From: Phyllobacterium sophorae
Lineage (GTDB): Bacteria > Pseudomonadota > Alphaproteobacteria > Rhizobiales > Rhizobiaceae
NCBI RefSeq assembly: GCF_003010965.1
Contig: NZ_PGGM01000006.1
Span: 1-64,000, forward strand
Direction of reading: 5' to 3'
Length of the DNA: 64,000 bases
Numbering within the stretch: position 1 is the first letter of the stretch; each line of letters starts with the position of its first letter. A program made the position numbers and the translations under genes. The notes under the pieces are model-generated. The model did no database searches, was not told the origin of the DNA, and saw only the letters and a list, made by a program, of their open reading frames with translations. Positions 24,844 to 34,327 of this stretch are shown piece by piece.

Positions 24844-25404
24844 ATGCTTTTCAAACGGCGTAAAGTGCCAGACTTTCGCGAGCGGCTGCGTGTTGCGCTT
24901 TGGCCTCGCCGCTCGGTTGGGCGGTCCCTACGTTACTTCGGCAAGCGAGTCTTGCGGCTAAGGGCGACGCCGCATGCGATTGCAACTGGCTTCGCTTGCG
25001 GGATTTTTGCGGCATTCATTCCGCTTCTGGGAATCCATATCGCCGTTGCCTTGGCGCTTGCCTGGCTGATTGGCGGGAATATTGCGGCCGCGGTACTTGG
25101 CACAACGCTCGGCAATCCGTTGGTCCTGCCCTTCATTTGGGCGGCGACGCTCGAGGCTGGGCGGTTCGTTATGACCGGCAGTTTCAGTGGAGATCCGCTG
25201 CCGCATCATCTCGGTTCCATGCTGCGGCACCTCGATTTTGCCGTTTTGTGGGCCCCTCTCATCAAGCCCATGCTCATTGGTGCAGTGCCGCTCGGCCTGG
25301 CAGCGGCGCTCCTGGTCTATTTCCCGGTTCGCTGGGCTGTCGCAAGTTTCCAGAATCGGCGCAGTATTGGATTTCGTCTTGAAAAGGCGATTGAGCCGAC
25401 ATGA
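24844..25404 (+). CDS. DUF2062 inner-membrane protein
   Basis: 186 aa with a basic N-terminus ([20 protein letters not shown]) and then hydrophobic helices. The DUF2062 hallmark [21 protein letters not shown] is followed by [20 protein letters not shown]. Members are small inner-membrane proteins of unknown role, in Rhizobiales routinely between pyrE and acpS. Its stop overlaps the acpS start by 4 bases (ATGA), so translation is coupled. Confidence 0.85.
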   Translation: MLFKRRKVPDFRERLRVALWPRRSVGRSLRYFGKRVLRLRATPHAIATGFACGIFAAFIPLLGIHIAVALALAWLIGGNIAAAVLGTTLGNPLVLPFIWAATLEAGRFVMTGSFSGDPLPHHLGSMLRHLDFAVLWAPLIKPMLIGAVPLGLAAALLVYFPVRWAVASFQNRRSIGFRLEKAIEPT

Positions 25405-25805
25405 TCATCGGCGTCGGTAGTGATTTGATCGATATCAGGCGTATCGAGAAGACGCTTGAAAGGCATGGCCAGCGTTTTATCGACCGGGTCTATACACCGG
25501 TAGAACAGACAAAATCCGAACGCCGGAAGCAGCGCGCAGCCTCCTATGCCAAGCGCTTTGCCGCAAAGGAGGCCTGTGCCAAGGCTCTAGGCACCGGATT
25601 GTCCCGGGGGGTGTTCTGGCGCGATATGGGGGTGGTCAACCTGCCGAGCGGCGCTCCGACGATGCAGCTTACCAATGGCGCGGCAAGGCGCCTTAGCGCG
25701 ATTATCCCTTCCGGTTACACATCCCGAATCCATGTGACGATCACGGATGATTTCCCCCTTGCACAAGCATTCGTGATTATCGAAGCGTTGAAAATCGAAG
25801 AATAG
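25401..25805 (+). CDS. acpS: Holo-[acyl-carrier-protein] synthase
   Basis: Transfers 4'-phosphopantetheine from CoA to acyl carrier protein. 134 aa with [20 protein letters not shown] (metal-binding Asp) and [17 protein letters not shown] (Glu/Lys catalytic segment). Overlaps the preceding gene by ATGA and is followed by lepB. Confidence 0.95.
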   Translation: MIIGVGSDLIDIRRIEKTLERHGQRFIDRVYTPVEQTKSERRKQRAASYAKRFAAKEACAKALGTGLSRGVFWRDMGVVNLPSGAPTMQLTNGAARRLSAIIPSGYTSRIHVTITDDFPLAQAFVIIEALKIEE

Positions 25806-25883
25806 CCTTATTCAATCGCCATTGAGTGGCATTGCCCCCCGCGCGTTCAGCGGTTATGAGGGGGCACATTTTGTTTTGGAGAT

Positions 25884-26666
25884 ATGAGCGACGTGAGCGA
25901 CAAAGCTGTTGTGAAGAATTCTGGTGGTCTTGGCGAGACGATCAGCGTTATCGTGCAGGCGTTGCTGCTCGCACTGGTCATTCGGACCCTGTTGTTTCAG
26001 CCCTTCAATATTCCATCGGGCTCCATGCGGCCAACGTTGCTCGAAGGCGATTATCTTTTCGTTTCCAAGTTCTCCTACGGCTATTCGAAATATTCGATCC
26101 CATTTGCACCGGACCTGTTTTCGGGCCGCATTTGGGGCGCCGAGCCGAAACGCGGCGATATAGCCGTGTTCCGCAAGCCGAATGACACCTCGCTGGACTT
26201 CATCAAGCGCGTCATTGGCCTGCCGGGTGACAAAATTCAAATGCGAGCCGGCGTGCTCTACATCAATGACGTGGCCGTCCCCCGCGAGAAGGTCGGTCAG
26301 ATCGACAATTCCGACGTGACCGAAGTCAACCACCCGGTCGATGTCTATCGCGAGACCCTGCCGAACGGCATTACCTACGATACCCTCGATCTGACGCCGA
26401 ATGGCCTGGGCGATGACACGCGGGAATTCGTCGTACCGGCGGGCCATTTTTTCATGATGGGTGACAACCGCGACAATTCCAGCGACAGCCGGTTTGATGT
26501 GGGCTACGTGCCGCTTGAGAACTTCATTGGCCGCGCCAATATAATTTTCTTCTCGATCGCCGGCAAGGCAAGCCCGTTGGAACTGTGGCGCTGGCCTTCG
26601 GAACTACGGTTTGATCGCCTGTTGAACAGCGTCAACGGTGCGCCCCATTCCGTAAAGAACGATTGA
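25884..26666 (+). CDS. lepB: Signal peptidase I
   Basis: Membrane-bound leader peptidase, 260 aa. One N-terminal transmembrane helix (about 20-38), then the Ser/Lys dyad: S47 in PSGSMRPTLLEGD and K108 in DFIKRVIGLPGDK; later box MMGDNRDNSSDSR. It processes exported preproteins at the periplasmic face. Located in the conserved lepB-rnc-era order. Confidence 0.96.
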   Translation: MSDVSDKAVVKNSGGLGETISVIVQALLLALVIRTLLFQPFNIPSGSMRPTLLEGDYLFVSKFSYGYSKYSIPFAPDLFSGRIWGAEPKRGDIAVFRKPNDTSLDFIKRVIGLPGDKIQMRAGVLYINDVAVPREKVGQIDNSDVTEVNHPVDVYRETLPNGITYDTLDLTPNGLGDDTREFVVPAGHFFMMGDNRDNSSDSRFDVGYVPLENFIGRANIIFFSIAGKASPLELWRWPSELRFDRLLNSVNGAPHSVKND

Positions 26667-26673
26667 CGTCCCG

Positions 26674-27390
26674 ATGAGCCTGTCCGCTGACGCCGTTCGC
26701 AGACTGGAAGAAAAGACGAGGCACACTTTTCGCGATCTCGGCCGCCTGGAGCGTGCGCTTACCCACGCAAGCGCGCGCCCTTCGGCGGGATCCGATTATG
26801 AGCGCCTCGAGTTTCTTGGCGATCGTGTACTCGGCTTGGTGATTGCTGAACTGTTGTTCAGGGCCTACCCGACAGCGAGCGAAGGCGAATTGTCGCTGCG
26901 GCTTAATTCTCTCGTCAACGCCGACACCTGCGCCGCTGTTGCCGACGAAATCGGTTTGCACGAATTCATTCGCACAGGTTCAGACGTAAAGGGATTAGCG
27001 GACAAACGGCTCAAGAGCCTTCGCGCCGATGTGGTTGAATCATTGATCGCCACGATTTATCTGGACGGCGGACTGGAAGCGGCGCAACCTTTCATCGAAC
27101 GCTACTGGAATGCCCGCTCGCGAGAAATCAATTCGGCGCAGCGAGATCCGAAAACAGAATTGCAGGAATGGGCGCACCAGCAGGATGGTGCGCAGCCTAT
27201 ATATACCGTCATCGACCGCACAGGGCCGGACCATGATCCGCAGTTCACGGTGAAGGTGGACGTCAAAGGCTTCGAAGCAGCCACAGGTATGGGTCGTTCG
27301 AAGCGCATCGCGGAGCAGGAAGCTGCGGTCGCATTGCTTTATCGTGAAGGCGTCCGTCAGAAGGCGCAGGAAGAAGATACGAATGACTGA
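26674..27390 (+). CDS. rnc: Ribonuclease III
   Basis: Double-strand-specific endoribonuclease that processes rRNA and regulates mRNAs. 238 aa: the catalytic domain has ERLEFLGDRVLG (E46 and D50) and a second acidic site at DVVESLIATIYLDGG; the C-terminal dsRBD begins at PKTELQEWAHQQ and includes GRSKRIAEQEAA. ATG 26674 is 7 bases after lepB, and its 3' end overlaps era. Confidence 0.95.
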   Translation: MSLSADAVRRLEEKTRHTFRDLGRLERALTHASARPSAGSDYERLEFLGDRVLGLVIAELLFRAYPTASEGELSLRLNSLVNADTCAAVADEIGLHEFIRTGSDVKGLADKRLKSLRADVVESLIATIYLDGGLEAAQPFIERYWNARSREINSAQRDPKTELQEWAHQQDGAQPIYTVIDRTGPDHDPQFTVKVDVKGFEAATGMGRSKRIAEQEAAVALLYREGVRQKAQEEDTND

Positions 27391-28321
27391 TCAGGAACCG
27401 ACACCCGAGGTCGAGACAAAGCCCGCTGTGCCAACCCGTTCGGGCTTCATTGCTTTGATTGGCGCCCCGAATGCAGGCAAGTCGACCCTGATCAACCAGC
27501 TGGTCGGCAGCAAGGTATCCATCGTCACCCACAAGGTACAGACGACGCGCGCCCTTGTTCGCGGCATCGTTATTCACGAGCAGACACAGATGGTTCTGGT
27601 CGACACGCCCGGTATTTTCAAGCCGAAGCGCCGCCTCGATCGCGCCATGGTGACGACCGCCTGGGGCGGGGCCAAGGACGCCGACCTTATTCTGGTGCTG
27701 ATCGATGTCGAGCAAGGGATCGACGAAGAGGCGGAAGCGATCCTGGGTAGCCTGCACGAGAAGAAGCGCAAGGTGATCCTCGTTCTCAATAAGGTCGACC
27801 GCATCGAAGCGCCGAAGCTGCTCGAGTTGGCGCAGAAAGCCAATGAGAAAGTCAATTTCGACAAGACCTTCATGATTTCGGCGCTGAAGGGTTACGGCTG
27901 CAAGGATCTGTTGAAGTACCTCGCCGACAATTTGCCGGAAGGGCCGTGGTATTATCCGGAGGACCAGATTTCCGATATGCCGATGCGCATGCTCGCGGCG
28001 GAAATTACACGCGAAAAGCTCTATCTGCGTCTGCACAATGAATTGCCCTATTCCTCAACCATCGAGACGGAAAGCTGGGAAGAAAAGCCGGACGGTTCTG
28101 TTCGCATTCAGCAGGTTATCTATGTCGAGCGCGACAGCCAGAAGAAGATCGTTCTCGGCCATGAGGGCCAGGCGATCAAATCCATCGGCCAAGCGGCGCG
28201 CAAGGAACTGATGGAAATCCTTGAGCAGAAGGTGCACCTGTTCCTGTTCGTCAAGGTTCGTGACAATTGGGGCAATGATCCTGAGCGTTACCGCGAAATG
28301 GGCCTTGAATTCCCGCACTGA
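27383..28321 (+). CDS. era: GTPase Era
   Basis: A ribosome-assembly GTPase that binds 16S rRNA near its 3' end. From ATG 27383 (312 aa): G1 GAPNAGKST at 27-35, G3 DTPG, G4 NKVD, and a C-terminal KH domain with GHEGQAIKSIGQAARKELME. ATG 27383 lies inside the last codons of rnc (overlap of 8 bases) with AGGAAGA upstream; the longer frame to 27344 would duplicate more of rnc and add non-conserved residues. Confidence 0.95.
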   Translation: MTDQEPTPEVETKPAVPTRSGFIALIGAPNAGKSTLINQLVGSKVSIVTHKVQTTRALVRGIVIHEQTQMVLVDTPGIFKPKRRLDRAMVTTAWGGAKDADLILVLIDVEQGIDEEAEAILGSLHEKKRKVILVLNKVDRIEAPKLLELAQKANEKVNFDKTFMISALKGYGCKDLLKYLADNLPEGPWYYPEDQISDMPMRMLAAEITREKLYLRLHNELPYSSTIETESWEEKPDGSVRIQQVIYVERDSQKKIVLGHEGQAIKSIGQAARKELMEILEQKVHLFLFVKVRDNWGNDPERYREMGLEFPH

Positions 28322-28339
28322 TAGCGCGACGTTCCATCC

Positions 28340-29116
28340 ATGGAATGGCGAGACGAAGGTATCATCCTTGGAACGAGGCGGCACGGGGAAACCAGCGCCA
28401 TCCTTGAACTGATGACGCGTGAACATGGCCGTCATATGGGTCTGGTGCGCGGTGGACGCTCCCGCCGCATGCAGCCGTTGCTTCAGCCCGGCAATCGCGT
28501 CGATGTGATCTGGCGCGCGCGCATGGACGAGCATCTGGGCATGATGCAGGTCGAGCCTGTCAGTTTCGCCGCAGCGCGGCTCATTGATCAGCCGGTGGCA
28601 CTCTACGGGTTGCAGCTTGCCGCCGCACACCTGCGTCTCCTGCCGGAGCGTGACCCGCATGAAAACCTCTTTGAAATTCTCTCCGTCATACTCGAACATT
28701 GCGAAGATGCGCTGATCGCGGGCGAACTGCTGTTGCGTTTCGAAGTGCTGATGCTCGAGGAACTGGGATTTGGCCTCGATTTGAAGCGCTGTGCGGCGAC
28801 GGGGAGCGATCAGCACCTTACCTTTGTTTCGCCGAAAACGGGCCGTGCGGTTTCGCGCGATGCCGGTGCGCCGTGGGCGGACAAGCTCCTGGAAATGCCT
28901 CCCTTCATGGTTAGTTCCAGCGTGCGCGCGGCATCGCTCGCCGAAATCACCGCAGCCTTTCGCCTGACGAGTTTCTTCTTCAACCGCCATGTATGGGAGC
29001 CCCGCGCGCAGAAGGCACCGGAAGCCCGGCAAGGCTTCCTCGCCGCTATTTCGAGATCATTGTCGAGTGCATCGGCGCAGGGACGCTCCGGTCAGGAAAG
29101 GTCTGTTCTCCCATGA
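28340..29116 (+). CDS. recO: DNA repair protein RecO
   Basis: Recombination mediator of the RecFOR pathway, loading RecA onto SSB-coated DNA. 258 aa with an N-terminal OB fold (MEWRDEGIILGTRRHGETSA, then GRHMGLVRGGRSRRMQPLLQ) and a helical C-terminal part (LEELGFGLDLKRCAATG). The zinc cysteines of some homologues are mostly missing, as usual in this group. Its stop overlaps the thioesterase start by ATGA. Confidence 0.93.
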   Translation: MEWRDEGIILGTRRHGETSAILELMTREHGRHMGLVRGGRSRRMQPLLQPGNRVDVIWRARMDEHLGMMQVEPVSFAAARLIDQPVALYGLQLAAAHLRLLPERDPHENLFEILSVILEHCEDALIAGELLLRFEVLMLEELGFGLDLKRCAATGSDQHLTFVSPKTGRAVSRDAGAPWADKLLEMPPFMVSSSVRAASLAEITAAFRLTSFFFNRHVWEPRAQKAPEARQGFLAAISRSLSSASAQGRSGQERSVLP

Positions 29117-29631
29117 GTTATGATGATGTGTCCGCTGTCGAGTTCCCCGGCGGTATCGGCCTGGTGCCGCTTGGCGATCTCGCGACGCGCGGTGGCCTCG
29201 AAATTCTGCAGGCCATGCTCCGTGGGGAATATCCCGCGCCGCCCATGGCGAAGACTCTGTCCTTCAATCTGCATGAGGTCGAACAGGACCGCGTGGTGTT
29301 CAAGGGCATGCCCAGGCCTGAACATCTCAATCCACTAGGCGGTATTCATGGCGGTTGGATCGCCACTTTGATGGATTCCGCATTGGCCTGCTGCATCATG
29401 ACGACGCTGAAGCCGGGCGAGGCCTACACCACTGCTGAATTCAAGGTGAACATCGTGCGCCCGTTAACAGCTGCAACGGGAATGGTCTTCTGTGAGGGGC
29501 GGCTGATCCATCGCGGACGTACCCTTGCGACATCCGAGGCTTTCCTGAAAGACAAGAATGGAAAGCTTCTCGCCCATGGCACCGAGACCTGCGCTATCTT
29601 TCCGCTTGAAAGCTTCGTTCGCGGCAAATAA
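29113..29631 (+). CDS. PaaI-type hotdog-fold thioesterase
   Basis: 172 aa. The hotdog core has HLNPLGGIHGGWIATLMDSA, with the Asp-containing helix of PaaI-like acyl-CoA thioesterases, and ends with the strand pattern GRTLATSEAFLKDKNGKLLA. Substrate unknown. ATG 29113 overlaps the recO stop by 4 bases, implying co-transcription; the frame is open upstream only because it shadows recO. Confidence 0.85.
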   Translation: MSYDDVSAVEFPGGIGLVPLGDLATRGGLEILQAMLRGEYPAPPMAKTLSFNLHEVEQDRVVFKGMPRPEHLNPLGGIHGGWIATLMDSALACCIMTTLKPGEAYTTAEFKVNIVRPLTAATGMVFCEGRLIHRGRTLATSEAFLKDKNGKLLAHGTETCAIFPLESFVRGK

Positions 29632-29633
29632 CG

Positions 29634-29824
29634 GCGGTTCGCGCGATCTGCTGGCCTTCTACGATTTCGTCATTGCGGAAATCCGCAAGGTGGATCCCGT
29701 AACGCCGATCATGGCCGATGCAGGCTGGAGATACTGGGAAGCGATCGACGCCAATGGGCCCGACCCGGTGAAGCGCAAGGCTACACCGGAATTCGAACCA
29801 ATCCGCAAACGGCTTCAGCCCTGA
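29634..29824 (+). pseudogene. Short protein-like remnant, possibly of a glycosidase
   Basis: In another frame just after the thioesterase stop, about 64 codons read DLLAFYDFVIAEIRKVDP, then TPIMADAGWRYWEAID, and end KRLQP. The pattern resembles an internal part of family 5 glycoside hydrolases (fyd-x-vi-x-x-ir-x-x-dp-x-tPI-x-x-DAGW), but no start, catalytic Glu or remaining domain is present. If the resemblance is real this is a deletion remnant; it could also be an uncharacterised small ORF. Confidence 0.3.
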
Positions 29825-29828
29825 GGGA

Positions 29829-31067
29829 TTATTCCGCTGGCTGGAGCGCGGGGCGATACGCTGCTGATTCCTCGATGGGCCAATGGACGATGGCGGCGAA
29901 GATGCCAAGCGCCACACCGAGCCACCAGACCGGATTATAGCTGCCGAAATGGTCGTAGAGATAGCCGCCGAGCCAGACGCCGAGGAACGAACCAATCTGG
30001 TGCGAGAAGAATACGATGCCTCCGAGCAGGCCGAGATGGCGCGTGCCGAACATGATGGCGACAAGTGAATTCGTTGGCGGCACTGTCGAGAGCCACATCA
30101 GCCCCATCAGAATCGAGAAGACGATTACCGAAGTTCCCGTTTGCGGCAGAAGCAGGAAGGCGGTGACCAATACGGATCGGCCAAGATAGAGGTAGGCAAG
30201 GAACTTGGGCTTGGAATAGCGTTGGCTGATGACGCCTGACGCCAGAGAGCCGATAATATTGAAAAAGCCGATCAAGGCGAGGGCCAGCACCGCATAGGTC
30301 GCATCGATACCGATATCGCCGATATAAGCCGGAAAATGTGCGGTAATAAAAGCCACCTGAAAGCCGCACACGAAGAAGCCTGTCGTCAGCAAGAGGTAGC
30401 TCTTATGTCCAAAGGCTTCCCGCAGAGCTTCGCCAATCGACTGTTTGTACTGTGTTTCGCTGACCTTGCCGCTCGAAGAATTTCCTCGCAGCGGAATGGC
30501 AAGAACCGGAATGATCAACATGGCAATGCCAAGATAGACCAACCCGTCAGACCAGCCGACCCGATCGATAAGGCCTTGGCTGATCGGTGCGAAAACGAAC
30601 ATGCCCGCCGAGCCGGCAGCGGTGCCGATACCGAAGACGAATGTTCGATTGGCAGCGGACACGTTACGCGCGAAGGCGGACAAGATGATGCCGAACGAGC
30701 CCGCTGCAACGCCAAGTCCGACCAGCACGCCACCGCCCAAATAGAGCAAGCTTGGCGAAGTGGCCCACGCCATCATCAATAGGCCGCCGCAATAGAGGAT
30801 CGCTGAAATAAGCAGTACGCGCCACGTGCCGAATTTGTCGGCTATCGCACCGAAGAAGGGCTGGCCCGCACCCCAGCAGAGATTCTGCAGGGCCATTGCC
30901 ATGCCGAAGGTAGTGCGATCCCAGCCTTTCTCGGCCAGCAGCGGCAGCTGGAAGAAGCCCATGGCAGAGCGGGGACCGAACGTCATGAGTGCAATAAGGC
31001 AGCCGGCTATGATAATCAGCCACGGTACACCGGTTTGCTTGCCGGCTGTTGCTTGGTTCTGCGACAT
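29829..31067 (-). CDS. Major facilitator superfamily transporter
   Basis: A 412-residue inner-membrane permease with about 12 hydrophobic helices. Loop 2-3 motif GAIADKFGTWRVLL is the MFS signature between helices 2 and 3, repeated more weakly as GVISQRYSKPKFLA in the second half. Overall pattern (GPRSAMGFFQLPLLAEKGWD) resembles oxalate/formate-antiporter-like and monocarboxylate permeases; the substrate cannot be assigned. ATG 31067 is preferred over 31124 because GGGAAAG lies upstream and the extension is polar. An inverted repeat at 31117-31142 lies in its promoter region. Confidence 0.82.
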   Translation of the reverse strand: MSQNQATAGKQTGVPWLIIIAGCLIALMTFGPRSAMGFFQLPLLAEKGWDRTTFGMAMALQNLCWGAGQPFFGAIADKFGTWRVLLISAILYCGGLLMMAWATSPSLLYLGGGVLVGLGVAAGSFGIILSAFARNVSAANRTFVFGIGTAAGSAGMFVFAPISQGLIDRVGWSDGLVYLGIAMLIIPVLAIPLRGNSSSGKVSETQYKQSIGEALREAFGHKSYLLLTTGFFVCGFQVAFITAHFPAYIGDIGIDATYAVLALALIGFFNIIGSLASGVISQRYSKPKFLAYLYLGRSVLVTAFLLLPQTGTSVIVFSILMGLMWLSTVPPTNSLVAIMFGTRHLGLLGGIVFFSHQIGSFLGVWLGGYLYDHFGSYNPVWWLGVALGIFAAIVHWPIEESAAYRPALQPAE

Positions 31068-31116
31068 GGCGCTTTCCCTTTTTTCTGAGAAACGCAGGTT
31101 TATCTCATTTACCATC

Positions 31117-31142
31117 CCAATCAATTGAATTGAGTTGATTGG
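31117..31142. promoter_or_regulatory. Inverted repeat in the MFS promoter region
   Basis: CCAATCAA (31117-31124) and TTGATTGG (31135-31142) separated by ten bases, 50 bases upstream of the MFS start. Candidate operator; no adjacent regulator gene. Confidence 0.4.
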
Positions 31143-31221
31143 TACTTAAATGAGTTTGATGGATACAAGGAACTGAACGTTGCGCAGGCAGCACAAATAC
31201 AGTGAATGAAGGATTGATAAT

Positions 31222-31455
31222 ATGCGGTTATTACTGCCTGTTCTGGCGCTCGGCGCTGTAACTATCGCGGGTTGCGCCAACTCCGGCAACGTCAGCCCGT
31301 TGGTTTTCTGCGATCGGCCTAGTGATTTCGGTGCCAAGGTTTTCACCGATTGCACCCCTCGCGTCGGCGGTGATAGTCCTGCCAGGAGTGCAAGGGACAG
31401 CCGTCGCTATGGTGATGATCGCAAGATCATTCTTGGGGGTGTTTATGGCGGTTAA
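31222..31455 (+). CDS. Small lipoprotein
   Basis: 77 aa: MRLLLPVLALGAVTIAGC is a lipoprotein signal with lipobox (cleavage before Cys-18). The mature part is short, with two further cysteines (VFCDRPSDFG, FTDCTPRV) that might form a disulfide, then a polar tail. AAGGA precedes the ATG. Family not recognised; expected to be anchored in the outer or inner membrane. Confidence 0.65.
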   Translation: MRLLLPVLALGAVTIAGCANSGNVSPLVFCDRPSDFGAKVFTDCTPRVGGDSPARSARDSRRYGDDRKIILGGVYGG

Positions 31456-31479
31456 CGTCGTAGTTTTGTTTTCAAGGGG

Positions 31480-31512
31480 AGGGCCGCCGATTCTGGCGGC
31501 CCCTCGCTTTCT
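31480..31512 (+). terminator. Terminator after the lipoprotein gene
   Basis: GGGCCGCC (31481-31488) pairs with 31495-31502 around GATTCT, followed by CTCGCTTTCTCG. A strong stem with a weak T-run. Confidence 0.6.
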
Positions 31513-31592
31513 CGTTTATTGCCACTTGAAGCCATCTGAATATTCCCCTATGTAGATCGTGACGGCCCTGCCGTTTTTCTTTTGATCGTAAA

Positions 31593-31611
31593 TATGCTCA
31601 ATGTGAGTATA
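31593..31611. promoter_or_regulatory. Candidate NadQ operator upstream of nadA
   Basis: TATGCTCA-ATG-TGAGTATA: 8-base half sites with one mismatch and a 3-base centre, 66 bases before the nadA start. Alphaproteobacterial nadABC operons are known to be controlled by NadQ, and a NadQ-like gene is at 37424-38383. The assignment is inferred from position, symmetry and family. Confidence 0.6.
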
Positions 31612-31676
31612 AATGATGGTCGAGGATGAGCGAGAGCCAATGATGAGCTGTGACGAGTGTCCAGGAGGAAGTGGAT

Positions 31677-32750
31677 ATGACCAGCACTACCCGCACGACC
31701 AATGGCCGTATCACCGGTCAGACTGCAGCGGATCGTTTTGGTATTCTTGAAATGCCGGATCTTTCCTACACGCCCGAGGTTGCGGCGGAGACCGAGCACC
31801 TCTACCAGCGTGTTGCCCATCACGTCCCCCGCATCGAATGGCCGGTCTACGCGCCTTATGTGGCAGCGATCAACCGGCTGAAGAAGCGGCGCAACGCGGT
31901 TATCCTCGCGCACAACTACCAGACGCCCGAGATTTTTCACTGTGTCGCCGATATCGTCGGTGATTCGCTCCAGCTCGCCAAGGAAGCCACCAAGGTCGAC
32001 GCCGATATCATCGTTCAGTGCGGTGTGCACTTTATGGCTGAAACCTCGAAGCTCTTAAACCCGCACAAGACCGTTCTGATCCCGGACATGAGGGCGGGCT
32101 GTTCGCTTGCCGAGTCGATCACCGGTGCTGACGTGCGCCTGCTCCGCGAAACCTATCCGGGCGTGCCGATCGTCACCTATGTGAACACCTCGGCAGAAGT
32201 TAAGGCCGAAAGTGATATTTGCTGCACTTCGGCCAATGCCGTGGAGGTGGTCGAAAGCTTTGGCGTGGACCGGGTACTGTGCATACCCGACGAATTCCTC
32301 GCCCAGAATGTTGCCGCACAGACCAAGGTCAAGATCCTGACCTGGAAGGGCCATTGCGAAGTACACGAGCGCTTTACAGCGGACGAATTGCTTGCCTACA
32401 GAGCGTCCGATCCGGATATCCAGATCATTGCTCATCCGGAATGCCCGCCGGAAGTCGTCGCGATCGCGGATTTTACCGGTTCGACGAGCGGCATGATCAA
32501 TTATGTGAAAGACAACCGTCCAGCCAAGGTGCTTCTGGTGACCGAATGCTCGATGGCTTCCAATATCGAATCGGAAGTGCCGGATGTGAAATTCATCAAG
32601 CCGTGCAACCTCTGCCCGCATATGAAGCGCATTACGCTCCCAAACATTCTCGAAAGCCTCGTCTATATGAAGGAGGAAATCCATGTGGATCCGCTCGTCG
32701 CCGAACGCGCGCGCCTGGCGGTTGAGCGGATGGTCAATCTCAAGAACTGA
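31677..32750 (+). CDS. nadA: Quinolinate synthase A
   Basis: A [4Fe-4S] enzyme that condenses iminoaspartate with dihydroxyacetone phosphate to quinolinate, the second step of de novo NAD synthesis. 357 aa from ATG 31677, which has AGGAGG 8 bases upstream; a GTG at 31650 lacks one. Likely cluster ligands are C142 (AGCSLAES), C227 (GHCEVH) and C313 (PCNLCPHMK). [11 protein letters not shown] and [18 protein letters not shown] are substrate-binding segments. First gene of nadABC-panCB. Confidence 0.95.
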   Translation: MTSTTRTTNGRITGQTAADRFGILEMPDLSYTPEVAAETEHLYQRVAHHVPRIEWPVYAPYVAAINRLKKRRNAVILAHNYQTPEIFHCVADIVGDSLQLAKEATKVDADIIVQCGVHFMAETSKLLNPHKTVLIPDMRAGCSLAESITGADVRLLRETYPGVPIVTYVNTSAEVKAESDICCTSANAVEVVESFGVDRVLCIPDEFLAQNVAAQTKVKILTWKGHCEVHERFTADELLAYRASDPDIQIIAHPECPPEVVAIADFTGSTSGMINYVKDNRPAKVLLVTECSMASNIESEVPDVKFIKPCNLCPHMKRITLPNILESLVYMKEEIHVDPLVAERARLAVERMVNLKN

Positions 32751-32767
32751 CGCCGGAGGCGACGATC

Positions 32768-34327
32768 ATGTCCATACAATCCGATCCCGTCATCATCATC
32801 GGTGGCGGCCTTGCCGGACTTTTCTGTGCCCTGAAACTGGCGCCGAGGCCCGTCACTGTCCTCGCCGCAGCACCGATCGGTCGTGGCGCTTCCTCCGCCT
32901 GGGCGCAGGCGGGTATCGCAGCTGCGGTGTCGGAAGGCGATACGATGGAAAAGCACGTCGCCGACACCGTTGCAGCGGGTGACGGTATCGTCGACGAAGG
33001 CATTGCACGCCTTATGGCAAGTGAAGCGGCGGTGCGGGTCCACGATCTCCTTGAATATGGTGTTCCTTTCGACCGTGATCTCGGGGGCAAACTGCAAGTT
33101 TCGCGGGAAGCGGCGCATTCGGAAAGCCGCATTGTTCGGGTTCGCGGCGATATGGCAGGGCGCGCCATCATGCAGGCGCTGGTGAAGGCCGTCGAGGACA
33201 CGCCTTCCATCCGGGTGATGGAGGGATATGTGGTCGAAGACATCATAACCGAAAAGGGCGCTGTAACCGGCGTTATCGCGCGAACGGAAGCTGGACGCGG
33301 CAAGCAGGTGAAACTCGCGTCACGGACGGTTGTGATTGCGACAGGTGGCATCGGCCATCTTTACGCTGTTACCACAAATCCATCAGAAGCGCGCGGCGAG
33401 GGGATTGGCATGGCGGCGCGTGCCGGCGCGATGATGGCCGACATGGAATTCGTGCAGTTTCATCCGACGGCTCTGGACGTCAACAAGGACCCCGCACCGT
33501 TGGCAACGGAAGCTCTGCGCGGGCATGGCGCAACGCTGATCAATCGCGCGGGCGAACGGTTCATGCTGAAGATCGATCCCGACGCGGAACTCGCACCGCG
33601 CGATGTCGTGGCGCGCGGCATTTATGCCGAGGTCACGGGCGGGCGAGGGGCTTGGCTGGATTGCACCAAGGCTGTGGGCACGACATTTGCCGAAGAATTC
33701 CCCACCGTCTACAAATATTGCCGCGATGCCGGCATCGACCCGGCCGTCGAACCTATTCCTGTTGTGCCTGCGGCGCACTATTTCATGGGCGGAATCCTGA
33801 CAGACGAGGACGGACGCACCTCGATCAACGGCCTTTGGGCCTGTGGCGAATGCACGTCAACAGGCGCACATGGCGCCAACCGTCTTGCGTCGAATTCGCT
33901 GCTCGAAGCGGTAGTGTTCTCGGCGCGCATAGCTGCCAAAATCGGCAAGGGTGAGGCGAAGCACGCGGAAGACTGGTCAAAGGGCTCGATCGACAGGGAC
34001 GATCTGGTTGCCGAGGCGGATACGGCCGCGATGAGCAGGCTGCGTAAGACGATGAGCGCCAGCTTTGGCGTCATCCGCGATCGCGAAGGTATGCTGGAGG
34101 GGCTCACGACCATCGTTGCGCTTGAGACGACCAATCGGGACGCGGCTTTCCGGAATGTTCTGGCGACGGCCAAGCTGGTTGCCGTCAGCGCTTTGCGCCG
34201 TCAGGAAAGCCGAGGCGGTCATTTCCGCACCGACTTTCCCGAGAAACGGCCCGAATGGCAGCACCGGACATTTTTGACCCTTGCCGATGCCGAAGCCACG
34301 GTGGACGAGATGATGGAGCTGGCGTGA
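32768..34327 (+). CDS. nadB: L-aspartate oxidase
   Basis: Flavoprotein that oxidises L-aspartate to iminoaspartate for NadA. 519 aa with the FAD dinucleotide motif [15 protein letters not shown] at the N-terminus, [17 protein letters not shown], the active-site region [10 protein letters not shown] and [20 protein letters not shown], and [16 protein letters not shown] near the C-terminal FAD contact. It starts 18 bases after nadA, and its TGA shares one base with the nadC ATG. Confidence 0.95.
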   Translation: MSIQSDPVIIIGGGLAGLFCALKLAPRPVTVLAAAPIGRGASSAWAQAGIAAAVSEGDTMEKHVADTVAAGDGIVDEGIARLMASEAAVRVHDLLEYGVPFDRDLGGKLQVSREAAHSESRIVRVRGDMAGRAIMQALVKAVEDTPSIRVMEGYVVEDIITEKGAVTGVIARTEAGRGKQVKLASRTVVIATGGIGHLYAVTTNPSEARGEGIGMAARAGAMMADMEFVQFHPTALDVNKDPAPLATEALRGHGATLINRAGERFMLKIDPDAELAPRDVVARGIYAEVTGGRGAWLDCTKAVGTTFAEEFPTVYKYCRDAGIDPAVEPIPVVPAAHYFMGGILTDEDGRTSINGLWACGECTSTGAHGANRLASNSLLEAVVFSARIAAKIGKGEAKHAEDWSKGSIDRDDLVAEADTAAMSRLRKTMSASFGVIRDREGMLEGLTTIVALETTNRDAAFRNVLATAKLVAVSALRRQESRGGHFRTDFPEKRPEWQHRTFLTLADAEATVDEMMELA

